Below, one piece after another: positions 55,330-64,000 of a stretch of DNA of 64,000 bases. Position numbers and translations under genes: made by a program. Numbering within the stretch: the stretch's first letter is position 1; every line of letters begins with the position of its first letter. The stretch is from Parasponia andersonii (taxonomy: Eukaryota; Streptophyta; Magnoliopsida; Rosales; Cannabaceae). The stretch is taken from positions 259,529 to 323,528 of the forward strand of contig JXTB01000303.1 of assembly GCA_002914805.1 (NCBI GenBank). Reading direction: 5' to 3'. The notes beneath the pieces are model-generated. The model did no database searches. It was given only the letters and a program-made list of their open reading frames with translations, and was not told the origin of the DNA.

Positions 55330-58199
55330 GTGCTACATACCACTAATTGAGTTCTAGACCAAGAAACACTTTTATTTGGTACCTTGAGATAGTTGGTAAG
55401 TTTTGAGCAACAAACTCCTTGTTTCGAACTCTCTCCAAAGGGAATGACCGAAATTAACCAAAAATTGCCAAGTAGGTAAACTTTGTGCTAGATACAATGA
55501 ATTGAGTTCTAGACCAACAAACATATTTTGTTTGGCATGTTGAGACATTAGATAAATTTCGGGTAACAAACTCTTTATTTTGTCCTCTCTCCAAAAGGAT
55601 TGACCAAAATTGACTGAAGATTGTTAATTGGAAATACTAGGTGCTAGGTATAACAAATTGAGTTCTCGACCATCAAACCCCCTTTGTTTGGTACCTTCAG
55701 ACATTAGGTAAGCTTCATTCAACAAATGCCTTGTTTTGAACTCTCTCCAAAGAGAATGAACAAAATTAAACAAAAATTACATATTAGGAAAACTAGGTAC
55801 TAGATACAATGAATTGAGTTCGAGACCAACAAATACTCCTTGTTTGATACCTTGAGATATTAAATAAGTTTTGGGCAAAAAATGCCTTATTTTAACCTCT
55901 TTCCAAAGAGAATGACCAAAATTGACTGAAAATTAACAATTGGAAAAACTAGGTGCTAGATACACTGAATTGAGTTCTAGACCATCAAACACTCTTAATT
56001 TCATATCCTGAGACATTTGTTAAATTTTGAGGAATAAACTTCTTGTTTTTGACTCCTTCAAAAGAGAATGACCAAAAATGACCGAAAGTTGTCAATTGGC
56101 AAAACTAGGTGCTGCATATAATGAATTGAGTTCTAGACCAACAAGCACTTCTATTTGGTGCGTTGAGACATTTGGTAAGTTTCGAGCAACAAACTCCTTG
56201 TTTTGAACTCTTTCCAAGGTGAATAACTAAAATTGACCGAAAATTCCCAATTAGGAAAACTAGGTGCTAGATATAACGAATTGAGTTCTTGGACAATAAA
56301 CACTTTTTGTTTATTATGTTGAGACACTAGGTAAGTTTCAGGCAACAAAATCATTATGTCAACTTCTCTCCAAAAAGAATGACCAAAATTGACTGAAAAT
56401 TGCTAATTGGAAAAAAGAGGTTCTAGATATAACCAATTTAGTGCTAGACCATCAAACCCCGTTTGTTTGGTACCTTGAGACTTTAGGCAAGCTTTGAGCA
56501 ACAAACACCTTGTTTTGAACTCTATCCAAAGAGAATGAACAAAATTGAACGAAAATTGCCTATTAGGAAACCTAGGTACTAGGGACAATGAATTGAGTTT
56601 AAGACTAACAAATACTCTTTGTTTGGTACCTTGAGACATTAGATAAGTTTTGAGCAACAAGCGCCTTATTTTAACCTATCTCCAAAGAAAATGACCAAAA
56701 TTGACCGAAAATTAACAATTGAATAATCTAGATGCTAGATACAACGAATTGAGTTCTAGACCATCAAACACTCTTTGTTTGGTACTTTGAGACATTTGGC
56801 AAATCTTGGGCAATAAACTTCTTCTTTTCAACTCTTTCCAAAGAGAATGACCAAAGTTGATTGAAAAATGTCAATTGGCAAAACTAGATGCTATATTCAA
56901 CGAATTGAGTTCTAGACCAGCAAACACTTTTATTTGGTATGTTGATACTTTTGGTAAGTTTCAAGCAACAAATTCCTTGTTTCGAAATCTTTACAAAGGG
57001 AATGACCGAAATTGACTGAAAATTGCCAATTAGGAAATCTACATGCTAGATACAATGAATTGAGTTGTAGACTGACAAACTCTTTTTCTTTGGAACGTTG
57101 AGACATTAGATAAATTTCGGGTAACAAACTCTTTATTTCAATCTCTCTCCAAAAAGAATGACCAAAATTGACTAAAAATTGCTAATTGGAAAAACTAGGT
57201 GCTAGATGTAATGAATTTAGTTCTGGACCATCTAGCCCCCTTTGTTTAGTACCGTGAGACATTAGGTAAGCTTTGGGCAATAAACGCCTTGTTTTGAACT
57301 CTCTCTAAAGGGAATGACCAAAATTGAACAAAAATTGCCAATTAGGAAAACTAGGTGCTAGATACAACGAATTGTACTCTAGACCAACAAACACTTATTG
57401 TTTTGTACCGAATACATTACATAAGTTTCGCCTAACAAACACGCTATTTTGACATCTCTCCAAAGTGAATGACCAAAATTGACCGAAAATTACCAATTGG
57501 AAAAACTAGGTACTAGATACAATGAGTGGAGTTCTAGACCCTCAAACAGTTTGATACCTTGAGACATTTGGTAATTTTCGCGTAAAAATAGTTTGTTTTC
57601 AACTCTCTCCAAAGAGATTGATCAAAATTGATTGAAAATTACCAATTGAGTAAACTAGGAGCTGGCACAACGAATTAAGTTCTAGACCAACAAACACTTT
57701 TATTTGGTACCTCAAGACATTATGTAAGTTTCAGACAACAAACTCATTGATTGGTACCTTGAGACATTATGTAAGTTTTGGGCAATAAACTCTTTATTTT
57801 GACCTTGCTCCAACAAGAATGACCTAAATTGACAAAAAATTGCCAATTGGAAAAACTAGGTGGTATATATAACGAACTAGGTTCTATACCCCCAAACACA
57901 GTTTGTTTGGTACCTTGAGACAATAGCTAAGTTTCGGGTAACATACTCTTTGTTTTGAACCTCTCCAAACAAAATGATCAAAATTGACCGAAAATCGCAA
58001 ATGGAGAAAAATATTTCCTACATACAACGAACTGAGTTCTAGACTGTCAAACACTCTTAGTTTGGTACCTTGAGACATTAGGTAAGTTTCGGCCAACAAA
58101 CTCCTTACTTTGATCTCTCTCCAAAGAGAATGATAAAAATTGACCGAAAATTGCCAATTAGAAAAAATAGGTGCTAGACACAATAAATTGAGTTCTAGA
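55330..58199. repeat. Satellite array, block 2, about 18 monomers
   Basis: Same monomer family as block 1. It restarts mid-monomer (gtgctacataccactaattgag), out of phase with where block 1 stopped, so sequence was lost when the LTRs entered. Two irregular short monomers near 57545-57770. Ends ttctaga at 58199. Confidence 0.95.
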
Positions 58200-61102
58200 T
58201 GTAACACCCCCTAGCTTAACTATATGACTATGTAGGTCAAACTTGGAAGCATTACTCTTTTATAAACCATAACTTTAGTTTTGTTCAAAAATTTGGGCCA
58301 ATTTAAACTTTTTAAACTCTAAAACAAAAAAACCTACGTAGCATTACTTTCTGAAAGTGTCTTTACAAACTATACAACCAAAAAGTCCTTATCCATTTAT
58401 CTTGCCATCTGCAATGATATTTACATCACACCAAGATATTAAATTACAAAGAAAACATCACCCACAAGTTAAGCTCGTCTACATATGTATGATCGTGGCG
58501 ACAAGAAAGCGCGGTAGCCAACCAACAACTTTATACATCATATATCCCCTCACCTGCATCACAGAGACTAAATGAGCTAATGCTTAGAAAGTAAAGATCA
58601 TGCATGCTCGTGAACATATTTCATGTATAAACTTCATTGAAATTCCCATTGTACTCTTTCTTCCATAACTTTTCATTTTGATGAACTTTTCTTAGAAAAC
58701 ATTTCTTTATAGGGCCCTTGAGTACACTACATAGTTCATACCCACCTATGCAGGAAGGAAACATATGGCTAATACAAACCATACCAACCCAACGAAGACC
58801 GACTAGATAATTCATCTCACATAACTTATAGTACAATGTTCAGCCTCGACAGTCGGTAGGCCGTGCCCACCAATGTGAGAAGGATTCTTGTGCAATTCAT
58901 ACCTACCCAACGTAGACAGACTAAACAATACACTTAAAACATATCTCATAAAATCAGTACAATTGTACTACTTTAAATCCAATACGTGCAAAACTTCACT
59001 TCCTTGAAAATCATGCGTAAATGATCACGTCATCCTTATGTTTCTGTAAACTTTATAACAACAATATAAATAACATATAATTGAAATAATACACATAAAA
59101 ATGTAGTAAAACATCTTGTATCTACTATTGCTCTTCTAATGCAGTTAAAATAAATCTTTACTTTCCTTGTGTCCGGTAGAAAAGATAGTAGAAAGGGTCA
59201 GTATCTTCTGTGGCAAGGTATGTGGAAGACCTGATGTCAGTTTTATTATTAAAATCATCATTAAAATGTAAAATACTTAAAGAAAACAAGCACAAGACCG
59301 AATCACAGCTTTTACAAGAGAAGGAAGCCTAATCACAAAATGAACCAAAATGTCATCTTTCATAAAAACTAGTCCATTTGCTTCTAAATGGTACCATTTG
59401 GTTTTAAAAATAGGACAGTAACTCCCCTATTTTTAGGGCATTCCCACATGATTACAATTATAGTTTAAGACATGCAATAACAATCAATTATCTAATTTCC
59501 ACATATATAACTCAAAGAGGATCATTTAGAGCAACCTAGGTACACTTGAATTCCTTTCGTTTTAGAAAAAGTTTAAAACCACTTTTACACATTTCTATTG
59601 TCACAAATAGCAACAAAACAAATATATTTACATAATGGGATTAAAAAAATCTAGATTTCAATTTTATAAGATCAGATTACAAGTATGGAGTACTTATTCT
59701 AACAATGGAAACAACTGAAAACACTTGAATCCATAAGTAGCAAACTTTGAGGCCTTAAGACTAACTTTAATCTTCCACTTAGATTCTTTGGTTCCAGCCA
59801 TATGTAAGGTTTTCTAGGACCTTTATTTATTAAATAAAAGCTTTGATTTAAGAGTTAAAAAAATAGAAATAAATTACTAATTCTAAATTCCACAAAAAGC
59901 TCACCTTGACTAGTTTGAACCTTTGTTGAAGCTCTTGCCTTCTACTTCCACAAAACTGATTTCTAAGGCTTTGAAATTTATCTTAGGACTCAAGAGGACC
60001 TAGAGGAAACATTACTTAAGTAGTATCAAGTGGAGAATTGAAATAACAAAACAAAACCTAGGAAGAAGAACTAGTAGAATTACCTTGACTAGTTTGGACC
60101 TATCTTGCTTTCTTGAGCTCCAAATTGATTTCTACCACTTGGAAACTCTTAGATAAGGATAAGAAGAGTTGAGAGAAGTATAGAAAGTGACTAGGGTAAA
60201 GAAAATCGTGGCTAGGGAGGAAGATGAAAGAAATGACCAAATTTGGTAAAAGATCAATACTTAAAGGCTCAGAATGGCATAACTTAAATTCTAAGGGGTA
60301 CTTTGGATATTTTACACCTTACTTTCCCTATGTCTAGATCTAAAATATCCTTAGCATACTCAGCACGTTGCTGATCAATCCTATGCACTCAAGTGTAGAC
60401 CAAAATGGTGAAACCTAGCTTAGAAAGTGAAATCTAGTCATACTTTGACTTATAATCCTATATGGCCAATCTTATTGTAATTTGGTGGAACCTAGCCCCA
60501 TAACCAATCATAAAATACAAAAAGAAAGTCAATTAGACTCTAAGTGATTATGCAAATATAGTATAATTTCCTAATTAATAGAATGTACAAAATGACATTA
60601 TGCGATTAAGCTGAATCTAAGCTAACTTAGTATAATTAAACATAGTTCAGTATAGTGACTGCCACCTCGTGATTACCTAGAACGAACATTTTTGAAAATG
60701 CTAGAAATGAGTCCAAAACATTAAATTAAAGCTATTTGATGTGCTAAATGCATAGTGAATTTGGCTTCAAAAAGCGTGAAAAATGCATCTTATCGAAATA
60801 CTACTATTTGACCAAGTTATCAACAGACATGGTTTTTAATGCATGTGCATATAGTATCATTATTCATGAATATATTCTTTGTTTTTTTCACACACCAAGC
60901 TCTCTCTCTGAGGGTACTAAGCCTTTACACTATATGGGAACACTTCAACAACTATTAGTATAATAATACAAATTGGAAGTATTTAACGATCAAAATGAGC
61001 AATTTATCATAAAACTGACACTAGTTTCATGATATATCTATTATGTAATATGAACATGTTTATTAGTAGCTTATTATGTATGTGAGAAACTTGGGCATCA
61101 CA
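58200..61102 (-). repeat. 3' LTR of gypsy M (L family), 2903 bp
   Basis: Element sense starts TGTGATGCCCAAGTTTC after a polypurine tract (61103-61116) and ends GGGGGTGTTACA at 58200. It is the complete L-type LTR of the window and the reference for the others. It contains a duplicated middle with two donor-like sites (ACTAGTCAAG/GTGAGC at 59904, ACTAGTCAAG/GTAATT-like at 60083), a decayed TGAGCTAATGCTTAGAAAGTA block (58573-58592) and the acceptor-like TGATGCAG/GTGAG ending at 58554. Confidence 0.88.
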
Positions 61103-61500
61103 ATCCTTCCCTCCTTATTAAATTTTGTCCCTGAAATTTACTTACACAAATAAGTGAGGATACTTAGTTTTTATCTCTTTTTCTCTTTCCCATGTAACCT
61201 CTTCTACTTCGTGGTTCCTCCTCAATACTTTGACCAAAGGGATCTTCTTGTTTCTAAGCCCCTTCTCTTTTCTATCCAAAATCTCCACTGGTACTTCTTC
61301 ATAACTCACATCTTGGCTTAACTCCAATGGTTCGTAACTCAAAACATGTGAAGGGTTTGGAATATATCTTCTGAATATAGAGACGCGAAAAACATTGTGC
61401 ACGTTTGATATTAAGGGTGGTAATGCAAGTCTATAGCCACATCTCCAACTTTGTCAAGTATCTCAAATGGGCCTATATATCTGGGACTAAGCTTCCCTTT
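61103..61500 (-). pseudogene. Gypsy M integrase C-terminal fragment
   Basis: Frame 61402-61142 reads MHNVFRVSIFRRYIPNPSHV, LSYEPLELSQDVSYEEVPVEI, LDRKEKGLRNKKIPLVKVL and WEREKEIKTKYPHLFV, the Tekay-type chromodomain tail, very like J (34577-34164). Upstream GKLSPRYIGPFEIL continues to about 61495, where the sequence passes into satellite within the shared word ctttggaaag. The rest of M is absent. Confidence 0.88.
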
Positions 61501-62063
61501 CCAAAGAGAATGAACTCTATATTTTGACCTCTCTCCAAAGAGAATGAGAAAATTGATTGAAATTGCCAATTTGCAAAGCAATGTGCTAGATATAGTGAAT
61601 TGAGTTCTAGGCCCTCAAACATTCTTCTTTTGGTACCTTGAGACATTAGGTAAGTTTCGGGCAGCAAACACCTTGTTTTGAACTCTCTCCAAGGAGAATA
61701 ACCAAAATTGAACAAAAATCACCGATTAGGAACATAGGGTACTAGATACAACGAATTGAGTTCTAGATCAGAAAACACTCTTTATTTTGTACCTTGAGTC
61801 ATTAGATAAGTTTCATACGACAAAATCTTTACTTTGACCAAAATTGACCAAAAGTTACCATTGGAAAAACTAGGCGTTAAATACAACGAATTGAGTTCTA
61901 GTCTTTCAAAGACACTTTATTTTTTACGTTGAGACACTCGGTAAGTTTCTGGCAACAAACTCCTTGTTTTGAACTCTCTCTAAAGAAAATTCCCAAAGTT
62001 TACCGAAAATTGACAATTCGAAAAACTGGGTGCTAGATACAACGAATTCAGTTAAGGACCAAC
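61501..62063. repeat. Satellite array, block 3, about 3.6 monomers
   Basis: Same monomer family. Starts within the ctctccaaagagaatg landmark, out of phase with the end of block 2. One monomer (61800-61860) has lost about 40 bp. Ends in gttaaggaccaac before an LTR. Confidence 0.93.
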
Positions 62064-64000
62064 TATGGTGCCCAAGATTCTCACATGCATATTAAGCCAA
62101 TAATATATATGTTCTAATTGCATATTAGGCATCTAGAAGTCGTTAATACTAGTTTATTAGTAACATAATCATTCATTATGTTATGTGCATTTATATACAT
62201 GTTATTACACTAATGATTGTCAAAGTGTCCTAATGTAAGCTTGGTGTGCTAAAAGAACAAAAAATATAATTATGAAAGCAATACTATGTGCACATGCATT
62301 AAGATCGTACTTGCTGATAACTTGGTCAAATAGTAGTTTTTCGGTAAAATGTAATTTTCACGCATTTTGGAGCCAAATTCACGGTGTGTTTAACATGTCG
62401 AATAGACTTGATTCAATGTCTAGGACTCATTTATAGCATTTTATTTGTCAGCTCCAGGCATTCAGGACACTAATTCGTATTTAGTTGCACTAAGTTAGCT
62501 TAGATTAGGCTTAATCGTGCAATGTCATTTTTGTGCATTCTAATAATTGAGTGCTAATACTATGTTTGCATTGTTAATTGCAGTCTAATTGAATTCTAAG
62601 GTAGGATTCACCTAGTTTTGCTACACTTGGACGTATAGGAGTGACCAGCAATGTGATGACTATGCTAAGGATGTTCTAGAGCTGGACACATGGAAATTAA
62701 TGTGCAAAATACCCAAAAAAACCCCTTAGAATTTAAGTTATACCTTTTCTTAGCCATTAAGTATTGATTTTGGGTCAAATCTAGTCATTTGCATTCCCTT
62801 TCTCTCCAGCCATGAACTAAAACTCTCCAATGATTTTTCTAACTTCTCTCAACTTCCCTCAAACATTTCCAAGAGTTTCCAAGTGGTAGAACTCAAATTG
62901 GAGCCCTAGAAAGCGAGATAGACCAAAACTAGTCAAGGTAATTCTACTAAGTTCTTCTTTCTAGGTCTTGTTCTTTAATTTCAATTCTCCACTTGCTACC
63001 ACTTAAATAATGGTTCCATCAGGTTCTCTTAAGTCCTTAAATCTAATTCTAAGTGTTGAGAATTAGTATGGTGATGGTAGAAAGCAAGAGCTCCAACAAA
63101 ATCTTAAACTAGTCAAGGTGAGCTCCATGTAGGATTTTGAATGTGTAGCTAATTTATTTTGTTTCAGCACTTAAACCAAATCTATTATTTGATGAATAAT
63201 AGTCCTAGAATTTAAGTGGGAAATTCAGGTTATGCCTAGAGCTCCAAATTTGCTAATTGTGTATTCAAGTGTTTCCGTGGGTTTATTAAGCTTTCTATAC
63301 TTGTAATCTGATTTCCTCAACTTGCAATGGATATGTCATGGATTTTATTATTTATTCCATTAATTTAGCTGCTGTTGGTAGCCATAGACAAGTGCACAAA
63401 TTGTTTTAAACTTTTCTAAACCGAAAAATATTTGAAATGTGCATCTATGTTATCCTAGGTGTTTCTTTTGATTTGTATATGTGGGAATTGGTTTGTTGAT
63501 TACTATTGCAGGTCTTAAACCATGATTTTAATTATGTGGGGATGTCTTAAAAATAGGGGAGGTGCTGTCCAAATATTTTTAAAAACAAATGGTACCATTT
63601 AGAAGAAAATGGACTAGTTTTATAAAATTATGTGCCATTTTGGATCATTTTTGTGCTGATGAACTAGAATTCATATTTTACTACTTTTGAATAGCTTTTC
63701 AATGCTAGATATTGGCTGCTAAGTACCTTAAGTGATTTATACACTCCTGAGTCATTTTAAGATTAAGTTTCCTAAATTGGTGAAAGTTCTGATCACGGTC
63801 TTGTTCAACTATCTTAATGCATTCTTTTTGTAAAATGTGCATCTTGAATAATAGTAATTTATGACAGGTGATTAGCACACCAATATCTAGAGAATATTGA
63901 CTCTTTCCACTATCAATTCCTATTCAAGACACGAGATAAGTAAAGACTTACAACTGTATCACAAGAACTATATAGAAGATGTAATTATGTGACACTTACT
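62064..64000 (+). repeat. L-family LTR, plus orientation, cut by window end
   Basis: Starts TATGGTGCCCAAGATTCTC. 62064-62640 matches 53786-53093 inverted, 62880-63180 matches 54040-53787 inverted, and 63240-64000 matches 53092-52380 inverted, so here the LTR is continuous. Two donor-like sites follow duplicated ACTAGTCAAG (62938 GTAATT and 63118 GTGAGC). By comparison with the complete copy about 0.9 kb should follow beyond the window. Confidence 0.85.

Noticed and set aside
60748..60963. 71-residue plus-strand frame
   Set aside because: Lies inside the M LTR and is interrupted in the related LTRs at 53450 and 38870.

Overview
This is a gene-poor, transposon-dense stretch of a plant nuclear genome. 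The evidence is a non-autonomous CACTA element, Ty1/copia and Ty3/gypsy (Tekay/Del-like) retrotransposons with tRNA-iMet-type primer sites, a 5-bp target duplication round a solo LTR, and a satellite array of about 157 bp. I find no intact host gene, tRNA or rRNA. Nearly every long reading frame is a decayed retroelement domain or a shadow of one. Two runs of N (15814-16271, 42351-43264) and a lone n near 33375 mark an assembled scaffold. The species cannot be told from the sequence; a seed plant is likely.

Layout. 169-2629: CACTA element without transposase, with cacggcgcc-type subterminal repeats. 4600-21005: two related copia elements head to head, A on the minus strand (4600-12577) and B on the plus strand (12578-21005), meeting through truncated 5' LTRs. 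B's integrase is interrupted by a GC-rich solo LTR (17687-18512, duplication CTCTA). 21006-22488: third copia remnant, C. 23341-25560: scrambled gypsy remnant. 25561-26112: end of a copia LTR. 26120-39156: nested minus-strand gypsy elements F (LTR about 3.0 kb), K (LTR about 2.8 kb) and J (near-complete but decayed pol), then fold-back LTR pieces. 40805-42350: gypsy LTR pieces N and another. 43265-46890: gypsy H (gag, PBS, long LTR). 46891-48084: Athila-like LTR tail (weak). 48085-62063: satellite in three blocks (about 22, 18 and 3.6 monomers), split by LTR composites at 51491-55329 and 58200-61500. 62064-64000: plus-strand L-family LTR running off the window.

The best candidate for something undescribed lies inside the long gypsy LTRs. 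F, its partial copy at 54045-55329, K, H and the L family all carry, at a similar place, a block reading (element sense) TACTTACTGRGC, then 4-7 nt, then GCTCA, followed 20-40 nt later by an acceptor-like CAG/GT or TAG/GT. In F, its copy, K and H a strong donor-like site lies 680-790 nt upstream. This predicts a conserved intron within the LTR (R/U5 leader), with a small hairpin between branch point and acceptor. It is inferred from sequence and needs splice-junction reads.

Decay follows methylation damage: most stop codons in J, and all lost zinc ligands in A's gag, fit C-to-T or G-to-A changes. Nesting gives a partial order: the solo LTR is younger than B, K is younger than F, and some L and M pieces are younger than the satellite.
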